Position numbers and translations under genes: made by a program. Under the pieces are notes generated by a model. The model saw only the letters and a list, made by a program, of their open reading frames with translations. It ran no database searches and was not told the origin of the DNA. DNA of 64,000 bases from Rhodobacter sp. (GTDB lineage Bacteria; Pseudomonadota; Alphaproteobacteria; Rhodobacterales; Rhodobacteraceae): NCBI GenBank assembly GCA_020637595.1, contig JACKKE010000002.1, forward strand, positions 265,742 to 329,741, read 5' to 3'. Shown in pieces: positions 7,321 to 16,657 of the stretch (position 1 is its first letter; each line of letters opens with the position of its first letter).

Positions 7321-8475
7321 TCAGTCCGCGAAATAGACGTCGAGCAACCGACGATAGATCGCCTTGAGCTGTTGGATATGCTCGACCTCGACATGTTCGT
7401 CGGTCTGGTGCATCGACTGACCGACGAGGCCCACCTCGACCACCGGGCAGTGGTTCTTGATGAACCGCGCATCCGAGGTGCCGCCCGAGGTCGACAGCAC
7501 CGGGCGGCGGCCGGTCTCGGCCTCGACTGCGTCCGACACCAGATCGGTGAACCATCCCGGCGCGGTGACGAAGCTCTCGCCCGAGATCTTGACGGTGACC
7601 GAGAAGGCGATGCCGGTCTCGGCCTCGGCGCGGGCGGCCTCGTCCTGCAGCCAGCGGGTCAGGCTGGCACCCGAATGGGTGTCGTTGAAGCGGATGTTCA
7701 GCGCGGCACGGGCGCTGGCCGGGATCACATTGGTTGCCGGGTTGCCGGTGTCGATGGTGGTCAGGGCCAGGGTCGAGGGGTCGAAATTGGCGTTGCCCTG
7801 ATCCAGCTCATGCCGGGCCAGCTGGTCGAGCAGCGCCACCAGCGCCGGCAGCGGGTTCTTCGCCCGATGCGGATAGGCGGCGTGGCCCTGCTGGCCGCGC
7901 GCCTCGATCCAGGCGCTCATCGACCCACGTCGGCCGTGCTTGATCATCTCGCCCATCACCGTGGGGCAGGTCGGCTCGCCGACCAGGCAATGCGTCATCC
8001 GTTCGCCCTCGGCCGCCATCCAGTCGAGCAGCGCCACCGTGCCGTCGGTCGCCACGCCCTCTTCGTCGCCGGTGATCGCCAGGATCACCGCGCCATCGGG
8101 CGGGTTTTCGCGCACGAAATCGACCGCTGCCGCGGCAAAGGCCGCGACTCCCGATTTCATGTCACAGGCGCCGCGCCCCCAGAGCCGCCCTTCGGCCAGC
8201 GCACCCGAGAAGGGATCGAAGCGCCACAGCGACACATCGCCCGGGGGCACCACGTCGGTATGCCCGTTGAAGCCGAAGCTGCGGTTCGCCCCCTTGGCGC
8301 CCCAGCGGGCAAAGAGGTTCGCCGTGCCGTTGCGATCGACGCGGGTGCAGGAGAACCCGGCCGCCGTCAGCTCGGCCTCGAGCAGTGTCAGCGCACCGCC
8401 TTCCTCGGGGGTGACCGACGGACAGCGGATCAGGCGGGCGGTCAGATCGACGGGATCGAGGGGGGCGGTGGGCAT
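7321..8475 (-). CDS. dapE: Succinyl-diaminopimelate desuccinylase
   Basis: This 384-residue M20 metallohydrolase removes succinate from N-succinyl-LL-2,6-diaminopimelate in the lysine and peptidoglycan precursor pathway. The di-zinc site is intact: GHTDVVPPGD (first His and the catalytic-motif Asp), RGACDMKSG (bridging Asp), ITGDEEG (catalytic Glu plus metal Glu), and the late His in GLVGQSMHQTDE. The dimerisation domain lies about residues 180-290 (RRGSMSAWIEARGQQGHAAYPH). ATG 8475 is preceded by GCAGGAG, while upstream in-frame starts have no family similarity. dapD lies 5 kb away, so DAP genes are near each other but not in one operon. Confidence 0.95.
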   Translation of the reverse strand: MPTAPLDPVDLTARLIRCPSVTPEEGGALTLLEAELTAAGFSCTRVDRNGTANLFARWGAKGANRSFGFNGHTDVVPPGDVSLWRFDPFSGALAEGRLWGRGACDMKSGVAAFAAAAVDFVRENPPDGAVILAITGDEEGVATDGTVALLDWMAAEGERMTHCLVGEPTCPTVMGEMIKHGRRGSMSAWIEARGQQGHAAYPHRAKNPLPALVALLDQLARHELDQGNANFDPSTLALTTIDTGNPATNVIPASARAALNIRFNDTHSGASLTRWLQDEAARAEAETGIAFSVTVKISGESFVTAPGWFTDLVSDAVEAETGRRPVLSTSGGTSDARFIKNHCPVVEVGLVGQSMHQTDEHVEVEHIQQLKAIYRRLLDVYFAD

Positions 8476-8711
8476 GGGATCTCCTGCACGGGCGGCGCCG
8501 ACAGTGCTAGCCGACGCAGGGCCGAGCGGCAAGCGGGCCAGAGATTGACGGGTCGAAAGCGACACGTCACACTCGCGCATCGGGGCAGGATGTGCGGGGC
8601 GATACAACCCGTGCATGGGCACACACGATTCCTTAACCGGATTTTGGCACACCGGGGAAGGATGCGCGTGGCGGGGCGGCTCTGGCCCGGTCACGGAAAG
8701 GCGGCTTGGAT

Positions 8712-10907
8712 ATGCAGCACGAGAACATCAGCAACGAAACGCGCCTGACACGGATCCAGGCGCTGGTGGTCGAGATCCTCAACGATCTGTTGCGCGCGCC
8801 CATCGACGGGACCGACGCGGCGATCCAGGATGCCATCGCCCGGCTGGGTGATTATTGCGTGCGCGACAGGGCCTATGTCTTTGTCCATGACCAGCCGGTG
8901 ACCAACAACACCCATGAATGGTGCGCCGACGGCATCGACCCGATGATCGAGCATCTGCAGGGCCTGCCGATCGAACTCTATGGCCCGATTGCCGAGGCGC
9001 TGGACCGCGGCGAACATTTCCATGTGCCGGATGTGTCGCAGCTGGAGCCCGGATCGCCCTCGCGCGAGATTCTGGAATCGCAGGAAATCCGTTCGATTCT
9101 GCTGGTGCCGATGCGCTGGGAAGGGGCGACCTATGGCTTCGTCGGGTTCGACGGGGTGCGCAACACCCACGCCTTCCTGCCGGGTGAGGTCTATCTGCTG
9201 CAGTCGGTGGCGGATGTGATCTGTTCGGTGCTGGTGCGGCGCGAAAAGGATGTCGCCATGCGCGAGGCGCAGGCAGAGCTGGCCGGCGAGCGGGCGTTCC
9301 TGGCCAGCATCCTGGCGACCTCGGCAATGGGTATCGTCGTGCTGGACGAAACCGGGACGATCCGCTTTGTCAACGATGCGGCCGAGGCGGTGCTGGGTGC
9401 CACCCGCGCGCAGATGATCGGCGTCAGCCACTGCGACCCGAACTGGCGCTATGCGCGCGAGGACGGGACACCGTTCGAGAAGGGCGAGACGCCGTTTGAG
9501 CGGGTGGTGGCGACGGGGCAGGCGGTGTCGGATGAACGCTTCTCGCTCGATTGCCCCGAGGGGGTGCGCTATTGCTCGGTTCACGCAGCGCCGGTTGCCG
9601 GGGGCGATCCGACCCGGGCGCGGGTGGTCTACGCGATGCTGGACGTGACGCAGCAGGTCGCCGCCGAGCGCGCGCGCCAGGATGCGCTGGACGAAGCGCG
9701 GCGCGCCAACGCGGCCAAGTCGAACTTCCTCGCCAAGATGAGCCATGAGATGCGCACGCCGCTCAACGGGGTGCTGGGCGTGGCCGAAGTCCTTGAGCAG
9801 ATGGTCGACGACCCGGACCAGCGGCGGATGATCAAGGTGATGCATGATTCCGGCGCGCTCTTGCTGAGCATCATCAACGACCTTCTGGACATGTCCAAGA
9901 TCGAGGCCGACCAGCTGGCGATCGAGGCCGTGCCATTCGTGCCCGCGGATCTGTCGCAGCGCATCGAGTCGGTGCACACGCTGAAGGCTGCGGAAAAGAA
10001 GTTGTCCTTCAACGTCAGCGTCAGGGGCGATGGCCAGGGCGCGCGGCTGGGCGATCCGCATCGGGTGCTGCAGATCATGCACAACGTCATCTCGAACGCG
10101 GTGAAGTTCACGCAGGAAGGGGCGATTTCGGTTGATATCGACTGCACCGGGCCCGAGACCATGACGATGACCGTGACCGACAGCGGCATCGGCATGTCGG
10201 AGGACCAAAAAGCCCATGTGTTCGAGGAATTCGGCCAGGCCGACAGCACCATCGCCCGGCGCTTTGGCGGCACCGGGCTGGGGATGCCGATCGTCCGGCG
10301 CCTGGCCGAGATGATGGGCGGAACGGTGTCGCTGGACTCCGAACCGGGGGCCGGGACGACGGTCAGGGTGACGCTGCCGCTGGCCCGAACCGACGCGGTC
10401 GAGGTCGAATCGCGTATCACCATCGACCCGGCGGCCTCGGCCGATCTCAAGGGGTTGCGGGTTCTCGCCGCCGACGACAACCGCACGAACCGGATGATCC
10501 TGGGGGCGATGATGGGGCAGCTGGGGATTGCCGCGGTGCTGGTGCCGGACGGGACCGAGGCGCTCAAGGCCTATGACAGCGAGACCTTCGATCTGGTGAT
10601 TCTCGATATCTCGATGCCCGATGTCGACGGGGTGACGGTGCTGCGCGAGATCCGCGCGCGCGAGGCCCAGAAAGCCACGGCGTCGCGGCGCGGACCGGCG
10701 ACGCCGTTGCCGATCGTGGCTTTTACCGCCAATGCGATGGCGCATCAGGTCGAAGGGTATCTGCAGGCCGGTTTCGACGACTGCCTGACCAAGCCGCTGC
10801 AGCTCGACCGCCTGCGACACGCGCTGTCGGCGCTGGTGGCCGAACGCGGCCGCCGCCCGGGTCCCTCGGGCAGCGTGGTGCCTCTGCGCGTGGGGGCCGG
10901 CACCTGA
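8712..10907 (+). CDS. Hybrid sensor histidine kinase (GAF-PAS-HisKA-HATPase-REC)
   Basis: A 731-residue soluble hybrid kinase with no membrane segment. A GAF domain covers about residues 5-180. A PAS fold (LASILATSAMGIVVLDETGTIRF...) covers about 195-315. The dimerisation box FLAKMSHEMRTPLNG carries the phospho-His near 345. The ATPase has an N box (HNVISNAVKFT), DSGIGM and GTGLGMPIV. A C-terminal receiver domain has VLAADDN, the phospho-acceptor Asp in LVILDISMPD, and the Lys of CLTKPL. The signal is unknown. ATG 8712 was chosen over TTG 8706, two codons upstream. No response regulator gene is adjacent, so output may go through a separate HPt or regulator. Confidence 0.92.
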   Translation: MQHENISNETRLTRIQALVVEILNDLLRAPIDGTDAAIQDAIARLGDYCVRDRAYVFVHDQPVTNNTHEWCADGIDPMIEHLQGLPIELYGPIAEALDRGEHFHVPDVSQLEPGSPSREILESQEIRSILLVPMRWEGATYGFVGFDGVRNTHAFLPGEVYLLQSVADVICSVLVRREKDVAMREAQAELAGERAFLASILATSAMGIVVLDETGTIRFVNDAAEAVLGATRAQMIGVSHCDPNWRYAREDGTPFEKGETPFERVVATGQAVSDERFSLDCPEGVRYCSVHAAPVAGGDPTRARVVYAMLDVTQQVAAERARQDALDEARRANAAKSNFLAKMSHEMRTPLNGVLGVAEVLEQMVDDPDQRRMIKVMHDSGALLLSIINDLLDMSKIEADQLAIEAVPFVPADLSQRIESVHTLKAAEKKLSFNVSVRGDGQGARLGDPHRVLQIMHNVISNAVKFTQEGAISVDIDCTGPETMTMTVTDSGIGMSEDQKAHVFEEFGQADSTIARRFGGTGLGMPIVRRLAEMMGGTVSLDSEPGAGTTVRVTLPLARTDAVEVESRITIDPAASADLKGLRVLAADDNRTNRMILGAMMGQLGIAAVLVPDGTEALKAYDSETFDLVILDISMPDVDGVTVLREIRAREAQKATASRRGPATPLPIVAFTANAMAHQVEGYLQAGFDDCLTKPLQLDRLRHALSALVAERGRRPGPSGSVVPLRVGAGT

Positions 10908-11337
10908 ACGGGGCCGCGGGCTGGCCGAGGCGCTTCCGGTCGCCGGCAGACGGTGCGCCGGGCGGGCCTGCCGACCGGACGGCGCGTGACCTGTCTGGCT
11001 AAGGCGCCGGTCGCGGGGTTGTGTCGGCCCGGTTCCGAGAGCCGGGAGCACCGCCGGGAGCACCGGGAACCCGGCAACGCAGGATGGGTCGGACGGCGCC
11101 GCAGCCTGCTTGCAGGGTGCTCGCCCCTGCTGTCCTCCTCGCCCCTGCAGTCCTCAGGGGGGGCGGCGGTGGATGCCACAGGCGGCACGCCCTCTGGAGG
11201 GGCCCGACAGATCGCACCGGCTCGGATCTTTGGCCCGGTTTCCCTGTCGGGGCTTGGGCAGCCCGCCGTGCTGTCTGGGTGATTCACGTTCCGCGATCAG
11301 GCTTCCGGCGATGACCCTGCGCTGTGCGCCCCGATCC
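10908..11337. other. 430-bp convergent intergenic region with short tandem repeats
   Basis: It lies between the sensor kinase stop and the LOG gene stop, and no gene is recognised. There is an exact 12-bp tandem GCCGGGAGCACC x2 at 11041-11064. There is also an 18-bp near-tandem (TCGCCCCTGC[T/A]GTCCTC[C/A]) at 11122-11139 and 11140-11157, differing at two positions. No intrinsic terminator with a clear T tract was found. Confidence 0.5.
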
Positions 11338-12147
11338 TCAAGGCGTGTCGAAGATCGCCGCGACCGCCTCTTCGGCGGTTTCGACATAGCGGAACAACGA
11401 CAGATCCTCGGGCGAGATCGTTCCCGCCTCGGCCAGGCTGTCCCAGTTGATGACCCCCTCCCAGAACGCGCGGCCGAACAGCAGGAACGGGATCCGCTGC
11501 ATGCGCTGGGTCTGGATCAGGGTCAGTGCCTCGAACATCTCGTCGAGCGTGCCGAACCCGCCGGGAAACACCGTCACCGCCCGCGCGCGCATCAGGAAAT
11601 GCATCTTGCGGATCGCGAAATAGTGGAAGTTGAAGCTGAGTTCCGGCGTGACCCAGCGGTTCGGCGCCTGTTCATGCGGCAAGACGATGTTCAGCCCGAC
11701 CGACATGCCGCCGGCCTCGGCGGCACCGCGGTTCCCGGCCTCCATCACCCCCGGCCCGCCGCCGGTGCAGATGACGTGATCGCAGCCGCCGTTGGCCAGC
11801 GAATGCTCGGTGACCAGACGGGCAAAGCGCCGCGCCTCGTCATAATATTTCGACAGGCGGGCCAGCATTGGCGTCTTGGCCGAGGCCGCATTGACCGGCG
11901 CCGGGATCCGCGCGCCGCCGAACAGCACCACGGTCGACTGGATGCCCGCCTCGTTCATCATCATGTCGGTCTTGAGCAGTTCCAGTTGCAGCCGGACAGG
12001 GCGCAATTCGTCCCGGCACAGGAACGCATCATCGGCAAAGGCGAGGCGATAGGACGGCGACAGGGTCTGCGGCGTGTCCGGGATGTTCCGCGCAATCTCG
12101 ATGTCCTGGTGGCTGTGCCGGAACGCGTGCGTGTGCGGATCGTTCAT
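11338..12147 (-). CDS. LOG family protein (TIGR00730-like)
   Basis: A 269-residue Rossmann-like protein of the LOG / lysine-decarboxylase-like family. The nucleotide-binding signatures GGGPGVMEAGNRGA and PGGFGTLDEMFE are complete. Family members are often annotated as cytokinin riboside 5'-monophosphate phosphoribohydrolases, which release a free base from a nucleoside monophosphate; many bacterial members act on AMP-like substrates, so the real substrate is uncertain. About 65 extra N-terminal residues (HTHAFRHSHQDIEIARNIPDT...) precede the core; this N-extended form is common in proteobacteria. It is divergent from the dehydratase gene at 12237. Confidence 0.88.
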   Translation of the reverse strand: MNDPHTHAFRHSHQDIEIARNIPDTPQTLSPSYRLAFADDAFLCRDELRPVRLQLELLKTDMMMNEAGIQSTVVLFGGARIPAPVNAASAKTPMLARLSKYYDEARRFARLVTEHSLANGGCDHVICTGGGPGVMEAGNRGAAEAGGMSVGLNIVLPHEQAPNRWVTPELSFNFHYFAIRKMHFLMRARAVTVFPGGFGTLDEMFEALTLIQTQRMQRIPFLLFGRAFWEGVINWDSLAEAGTISPEDLSLFRYVETAEEAVAAIFDTP

Positions 12148-12236
12148 GCCTGTTGTCCTTTTCTCTGCTCGCCTGCCAGCCTATCGTGGCCCGCGTGACA
12201 AGGCCAGTCACAGGCGCGCAACCTTGGAGGCAGGGC

Positions 12237-13154
12237 ATGGACTGGAGAAACGAGATCGTCGCCGCAGCGGACCGGATCGGCGGCTATGTGCGGCGCACGC
12301 CGGTGACGATGCTCGACTTCAGCGGGCTGCCCGCGCCGGTCGAGGTGAAGCTGGAGCAGATGCAGCACACCGGGACGTTCAAGGCGCGCGGGGCGTTCAA
12401 TTCCCTGCTGTCGGGGCCGGTGCCCGACGGGGGCGTGGTCGCGGCCTCGGGCGGCAATCACGGGGCGGCGGTGGCCTATGCCGCGGCCCGGCTGGGCATT
12501 CCGGCGCAGATCTTTGTGCCGGAAATCGCCGGCCCGTCCAAGATCGACCTGATTCGCCGCACCGGGGCAGGGCTGACGGTGGTGCCCGGCGCCTATGCCG
12601 ATGCGCTGCAGGCGGCGCTGGCGCATGAAGCCCGGACCGGGGCGATGCAGATCCACGCCTATGATGCGCCGGCAACGGTGGCCGGGCAGGGCACCTGCAT
12701 GGCCGAGTGGGAGAACCAGGGCCTGCAGGCCGACACCGTGGTGATCGCGGTCGGTGGCGGGGGGCTGGCAGGTGGGGCGCTGGCCTGGCTGCAGGGGCGG
12801 CGCAAGGTGGTCGCGGTCGAGCCCGAAACCTCCTGCGCGCTGCATGCCGCGCTGGAGGCTGGGGCGCCGGTGGATGTCGAGGTGTCGGGGATCGCCGCGA
12901 ACGCACTGGGTGCCAGGCGGATCGGGTCGCTCTGCTTCGGCCTGGCGCAGGAGCATGGCGCGCAATCCGTGCTGGTCACCGATGCGGCGATTGCCGATGC
13001 GCAGCGGGTGCTGTGGCGCGAGGCCCGGCAACTGGTCGAGCCCGCCGGGGCGGCGGCGCTGGCGGCGCTCTTGTCGGGGGCCTATCTGCCCGAGCCGGGC
13101 GAGCGGGTTGCGGTGCTGATCTGTGGCGCCAATCCCGCGCCGGATCCTGTCTGA
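12237..13154 (+). CDS. Serine/threonine dehydratase-like PLP enzyme (fold type II)
   Basis: A 305-residue fold type II PLP enzyme of the threonine/serine dehydratase and racemase group. The PLP lysine is in the GTFKARGAFN block near residue 46. ASGGNHGAAVAYAA binds the substrate carboxylate, and the glycine loop AVGGGGLAGG holds the PLP phosphate. There is no ACT regulatory domain, so it is not the biosynthetic IlvA. It could be a catabolic dehydratase, a serine racemase or a 3-hydroxyaspartate dehydratase; the sequence alone does not decide. The ATG follows TTGGAGG (12224-12230). It runs convergent to the membrane protein gene, 7 bp away. Confidence 0.85.
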   Translation: MDWRNEIVAAADRIGGYVRRTPVTMLDFSGLPAPVEVKLEQMQHTGTFKARGAFNSLLSGPVPDGGVVAASGGNHGAAVAYAAARLGIPAQIFVPEIAGPSKIDLIRRTGAGLTVVPGAYADALQAALAHEARTGAMQIHAYDAPATVAGQGTCMAEWENQGLQADTVVIAVGGGGLAGGALAWLQGRRKVVAVEPETSCALHAALEAGAPVDVEVSGIAANALGARRIGSLCFGLAQEHGAQSVLVTDAAIADAQRVLWREARQLVEPAGAAALAALLSGAYLPEPGERVAVLICGANPAPDPV

Positions 13155-13161
13155 CCGGGCG

Positions 13162-13608
13162 TCAGATCCGCGACATCACCATCCCGGCGGCGACCAGCGC
13201 GACGGCCACGATCCGCTTCCAGGTGATGTCATGGACCGCCAGGCCGAAGGCACCCGAGGCGTCGAACAGCAGCGCCGCGATCATCTGCCCGAGGATCAGC
13301 GCCGCAAAGGCCGAGACCACACCGAGCGTCGGCACACCCCAGGCGATCGACCAGACATAGAACGCGCCCATCAGCCCGCCGAACAAAAGCCACGGCCGGA
13401 TTGACCCCAGCCGGCCGAACCCGCCCCCTTCGCCGGTCAGCAGGGTGATCGTCATCAGGGCGATGAACCCCACCCCGAACGACACTGTTGCCGCCACCAG
13501 CGACGACCCCGCCGCCCGGCCGAGCGCGGCGTTCAGCATCCCCTGCGTGGCCAGCGCCACACCTGCGGCGGCCACGACGATCAGGGCCACAAGGGTCTGG
13601 GGCGACAT
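13162..13608 (-). CDS. DMT-type membrane protein (DUF606/YdcZ family)
   Basis: A 148-residue protein with about five membrane helices (LVALIVVAAAGVALATQG, SLVAATVSFGVGFIALM, WLLFGGLMGAFYVWSIAWG, LGVVSAFAALILGQMIAALL, IVAVALVAAGMVMS). This fits the half-size DUF606/YdcZ branch of the drug/metabolite transporter superfamily, whose members probably dimerise. The substrate is unknown. ATG 13608 was taken because AGCAGGTG lies just before it, while a start at 13635 would add nine polar residues. It is divergent from dapD. Confidence 0.8.
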   Translation of the reverse strand: MSPQTLVALIVVAAAGVALATQGMLNAALGRAAGSSLVAATVSFGVGFIALMTITLLTGEGGGFGRLGSIRPWLLFGGLMGAFYVWSIAWGVPTLGVVSAFAALILGQMIAALLFDASGAFGLAVHDITWKRIVAVALVAAGMVMSRI

Positions 13609-13695
13609 TTTGCACCTGCTCTCAGTGTTGCCCATAGGCGGACGGGCCGTTATAGGCCGGTGCTGGACACCGAACCCCCGGGGGAGAATTCAACC

Positions 13696-14523
13696 ATGTC
13701 GAACGCGAAACTGGAAGCCGCCATCGAAGCCGCATGGGAGGTGCGTGACACCATTACCCCCGCGACCAAGGGCGATGTGCGCGATGCCGTCGAACACACG
13801 CTGGATGCCCTCGATTCGGGCAAGCTGCGCGTGGCCGAGCGGCAGGAGGACGGCACCTGGCACGTCAACCAGTGGGCCAAGAAGGCGGTGCTGCTGGGCT
13901 TCCGGCTGAACGACATGGAGAAACACTCGGGCGGGCCGCAGGGCGGCACCTGGTGGGACAAGGTCGACAGCAAGTTTTCGGGCTGGAAAAAGAAGGACTG
14001 GCAGAACGCGGGCTTTCGTGCCGTGCCGAACTGCATCGTCCGTAAATCGGCTTATATCGCGCCGGGCGTGGTGCTGATGCCGTCCTTTGTGAACCTCGGC
14101 GCCTATGTCGACTCGGGCACGATGGTCGACACCTGGGCGACCGTCGGCAGCTGCGCGCAGATCGGCAAGAACGTGCACCTTTCGGGGGGCGTCGGCATCG
14201 GCGGTGTGCTGGAGCCGATGCAGGCCGGCCCGACGATCATCGAGGACAACTGCTTTATCGGCGCACGCTCCGAGGTGGTCGAGGGCGTGATCGTCCGCGA
14301 GGGCTCGGTTCTGGGCATGGGCGTGTTCATCGGCCAGTCGACCAAGATCGTCGACCGCGCCACCGGCGAGGTGATGTATGGCGAAGTGCCTGCGGGCTCG
14401 GTCGTCGTCGCGGGCTCGATGCCCTCGACCGGTGGCGTGAACCTCTACTGCGCGGTGATCGTCAAGCGCGTCGACGCCAAGACCCGCTCGAAGACCTCGA
14501 TCAACGAGCTGCTGCGCGACTGA
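13696..14523 (+). CDS. dapD: 2,3,4,5-tetrahydropyridine-2,6-dicarboxylate N-succinyltransferase
   Basis: A 275-residue DapD that transfers succinyl from succinyl-CoA to tetrahydrodipicolinate, feeding DapC and DapE. The N-terminal helical domain (MSNAKLEAAIEAAWEVRDT) and the hexapeptide left-handed beta-helix (SAYIAPGVVLMPSFVNLGAYVDSG..., GVGIGGVLEPMQAGPTIIED) are typical, as is the C-terminal KTRSKTSINELLRD. Length matches the family. The start at MSNAKLEA follows GGGGGAGAATTC. The next gene starts 1 bp after the stop. Confidence 0.97.
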   Translation: MSNAKLEAAIEAAWEVRDTITPATKGDVRDAVEHTLDALDSGKLRVAERQEDGTWHVNQWAKKAVLLGFRLNDMEKHSGGPQGGTWWDKVDSKFSGWKKKDWQNAGFRAVPNCIVRKSAYIAPGVVLMPSFVNLGAYVDSGTMVDTWATVGSCAQIGKNVHLSGGVGIGGVLEPMQAGPTIIEDNCFIGARSEVVEGVIVREGSVLGMGVFIGQSTKIVDRATGEVMYGEVPAGSVVVAGSMPSTGGVNLYCAVIVKRVDAKTRSKTSINELLRD

Positions 14524-14524
14524 G

Positions 14525-15229
14525 ATGCTGGCCAGTCCGGCGGTTCGCCTGCTGCTTGCGCCGGTCCTGCTGGCGCAGGCGGTCGGGGTGCGCCGACGGG
14601 CGCTGATCCTGCCCGAAGCCGCCGGTGCCCGCAGCGGCGTGGCGGGGCAGGGGCCGCTGCTGCGGTTGCTGATCGCCGGGGACAGTTCGGCCGCCGGGGT
14701 CGGTGTGGCGGATCAGGCCCAGGCGCTGGCGGGCCAGCTGGTTGCCGCTCTGTCGACCGGGTTCACCGTGCACTGGCGGCTCGAGGCGCGGACCGGCGCC
14801 ACCACCGCCCAGACGCTGGACCACCTGCGCGCCCTGCCTGTCGAGCCCTTTGATGTCGCGGTGACCGCGTTGGGCGTGAACGATCTTACCCGCCAACGCC
14901 CCGTCGCGCGGTTCCGCACCGAGCAGGTGGCGCTTGCCGCGCTGTTGCGCAGCCGGTTCGACGTCCGCGACCACTGGCGTTCCGGCCTGCCGCCGATGCA
15001 CCGCTTTCCGCTGCTGCCGCGTCCCCTGCGCGATGTGCTGGGGGCGCAAGCGCGGGCCTATGACCGGGTTCTGGCGCAGACGTCGCAGGACGGGCTGCAT
15101 CACCTGCCGTTTGACGAAACCCGCCTCGATCCGGCGATGATGGCGGCGGACGGGTTTCACCCTGGCGCCCCGGTCTATGCCGCCTGGGCGCAGGAACTGG
15201 CCGCCGCAATCCGCCACGCGCGCGACTGA
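14525..15229 (+). CDS. SGNH/GDSL-family hydrolase
   Basis: A 234-residue protein with all four SGNH blocks: LIAGDSSAAGVGV (nucleophile Ser), a Gly in the RTGATT region, VTALGVNDLTR (oxyanion Asn), and AADGFHPG with the catalytic Asp/His pair. Such enzymes are esterases, lipases or acyl-thioesterases. The N-terminus (LLLAPVLLAQAVGV) is hydrophobic and could be a signal anchor, so a periplasmic site is possible. It begins 1 bp after dapD, so it is co-transcribed, but no link to lysine synthesis is implied. The substrate is unknown. Confidence 0.85.
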   Translation: MLASPAVRLLLAPVLLAQAVGVRRRALILPEAAGARSGVAGQGPLLRLLIAGDSSAAGVGVADQAQALAGQLVAALSTGFTVHWRLEARTGATTAQTLDHLRALPVEPFDVAVTALGVNDLTRQRPVARFRTEQVALAALLRSRFDVRDHWRSGLPPMHRFPLLPRPLRDVLGAQARAYDRVLAQTSQDGLHHLPFDETRLDPAMMAADGFHPGAPVYAAWAQELAAAIRHARD

Positions 15230-15281
15230 TCCCTTGCCCCGCCCGCGCTTTCCTGCGACGAGGCAGTCAAGGAGACCCGCC

Positions 15282-15617
15282 ATGACCGACAAGCCTGCAA
15301 AGCCGAAACGTCCGCACCACGTCTATACCCTGCTGGTCCAGGTTGGCCGCAGCGCCGGCGACGGCCTGCCTGCGGGCAGCACCGGGGCGGGTCTGCTGTG
15401 CTATGCCTCGGGCACCTCCGAGGCCGAAGCCGTGCGCGAAACCGTGGCGATCCTGAAACAGGCCGATCTGGCGCCGCTCGATGTCACCGGTTACGGCACC
15501 CGCGAAGAGCGCCTGGCCTCGGGTGAGGAAATCGACGATGTCGAACTCGACCTGATGCAGCGCGCACTGGACGAGAACGCCGTGATCGTCGCGCAGATGA
15601 CGCCGTTCGACGACTGA
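15282..15617 (+). CDS. Conserved hypothetical protein, 111 aa
   Basis: I do not recognise a named domain. The protein begins MTDKPAKPKRPHHVYTLLVQ and has VGRSAGDGLPAGSTGAGLLCYASGTSEAEAV, then ETVAILKQADLAPLDVTGYGTREERLASGE and an acidic tail ending QMTPFDD. An excellent AAGGAG (15269-15274) precedes the ATG and codon use is normal, so it is very likely real. It has an alternating strand/helix pattern and no membrane segment or signal peptide. It sits 52 bp after the SGNH hydrolase and may belong to the dapD operon. Confidence 0.75.
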   Translation: MTDKPAKPKRPHHVYTLLVQVGRSAGDGLPAGSTGAGLLCYASGTSEAEAVRETVAILKQADLAPLDVTGYGTREERLASGEEIDDVELDLMQRALDENAVIVAQMTPFDD

Positions 15618-15736
15618 TCCCTGACGGGTCTGACACGGCCGGCGGCGGCGGAAACACAGCCCTGCGAGTCGGCTCGCGGGGCAATTGTGACGGAACCGCG
15701 GGGCGGGACAGCGGAATTCCCGCGATCACGCCGAAA

Positions 15737-15754
15737 CTTTTACAAAACTGACTC
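15737..15754 (+). promoter_or_regulatory. Candidate Pho box upstream of phnC
   Basis: CTTTTAC-AAAA-CTGACTC has the 7-4-7 layout of a PhoB site (alphaproteobacterial consensus close to CTGTCAT-N4-CTGTCAC), matching at 4 and 5 of the 7 positions plus an A-tract spacer. It lies 65 bp before the GTG of phnC, where phosphate control of phosphonate uptake would be expected. This is inference from pattern only. Confidence 0.4.
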
Positions 15755-15818
15755 GTGGTGGACACCGCGTTGTTACGCACGGCACCCAGAAGGGCCCTGA
15801 ACGAAACAGGGGGCTGCC

Positions 15819-16652
15819 GTGCTGGAAGTTCGCAACGTCACGCGCGTGTTTGGCAATCGCATTGCCGTCGACCGCATCAGTTTTACCGTCGACCGCCCGC
15901 AATTCGTTGGCATCATCGGTAAATCCGGCGCCGGCAAATCTACCTTCTTGCGGATGATGAACCGGCTGACCGCTGCGTCAGCGGGCGAGATCCTGTTCGA
16001 GGGGCGCAACATCCTGTCGCTGACCGGCGCGGCGGCGCGCGCATGGCAAAGCCAGTGCGCGATGATCTTCCAGCAGTTCAACCTGGTGCCGCGCATGGAT
16101 GTCGCCTCGAACGTCATGCACGGCAAGCTGAACAGCCGGTCCACCTTTGCCACGATGTTCAATCTGTGGTCGCGCGAAGACATCCTGCAGGCGCTGGATA
16201 TCCTCGACCGGCTGGGCATCGCCGAGCAGGCGCCGAAACGCGCCGAGGCCCTGTCCGGCGGCCAGCAGCAGCGCGTCGCCATTGCCCGGGCGCTGATGCA
16301 GGATCCGCGCATCATTCTGGCCGACGAGCCGATCGCCAGTCTCGACCCGATGAACGCGCAGCTGGTCATGGACACGCTGAAGAAGATCAACACCGAAGAC
16401 GGTCGGATGGTGATCGCCAACCTACACACCCTCGACACCGCGCGCCGCTATTGCGACCGGGTGATCGGCCTGCGCGACGGGCGTATGGTGTTCGATGGCC
16501 CCGCCAGCGACCTGACCACCGAGGCCGCCCGCGAGATCTACGGCGCGGACGAAAGCTTCAACGAAAGCGCGACCTCGACCGAAATCCCGGTGACGCCGAT
16601 GCCTGCTGTGCGTCGCCCGCGCCCCGCCGCCATCGCCGCGTCGCTGCTCTGA
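15819..16652 (+). CDS. phnC: Phosphonate ABC transporter ATP-binding protein PhnC
   Basis: A 277-residue ABC ATPase energising phosphonate import. Walker A is GKSGAGKST (about residues 34-42), the Q-loop FQQFN, the signature LSGGQQQRVAIARAL, Walker B IILADEP, and the switch His in NLHTLD. The start is GTG at 15819 behind AGGGGG. The C-terminal 30 residues are Pro/Ala/Arg-rich and lie beyond the usual end of PhnC. It heads phnC-phnD-phnE1-phnE2, which together form the binding-protein-dependent importer. Candidate PhoB control lies upstream. Confidence 0.95.
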   Translation: MLEVRNVTRVFGNRIAVDRISFTVDRPQFVGIIGKSGAGKSTFLRMMNRLTAASAGEILFEGRNILSLTGAAARAWQSQCAMIFQQFNLVPRMDVASNVMHGKLNSRSTFATMFNLWSREDILQALDILDRLGIAEQAPKRAEALSGGQQQRVAIARALMQDPRIILADEPIASLDPMNAQLVMDTLKKINTEDGRMVIANLHTLDTARRYCDRVIGLRDGRMVFDGPASDLTTEAAREIYGADESFNESATSTEIPVTPMPAVRRPRPAAIAASLL

Positions 16653-16657
16653 CCCTT

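Noticed and set aside
6554..7555. A 333-codon minus-strand frame in the region after lexA
   Set aside because: No family resemblance, Pro/Arg-rich, and its start lies inside dapE; treated as non-coding.
8691..11063. A 790-codon open frame on the minus strand, opposite the sensor kinase
   Set aside because: It is a mirror of the kinase gene caused by GC-rich third positions; the translation is rich in Arg, His, Pro and Gly with no domain, while the plus strand has a full GAF-PAS-HisKA-HATPase-REC protein.
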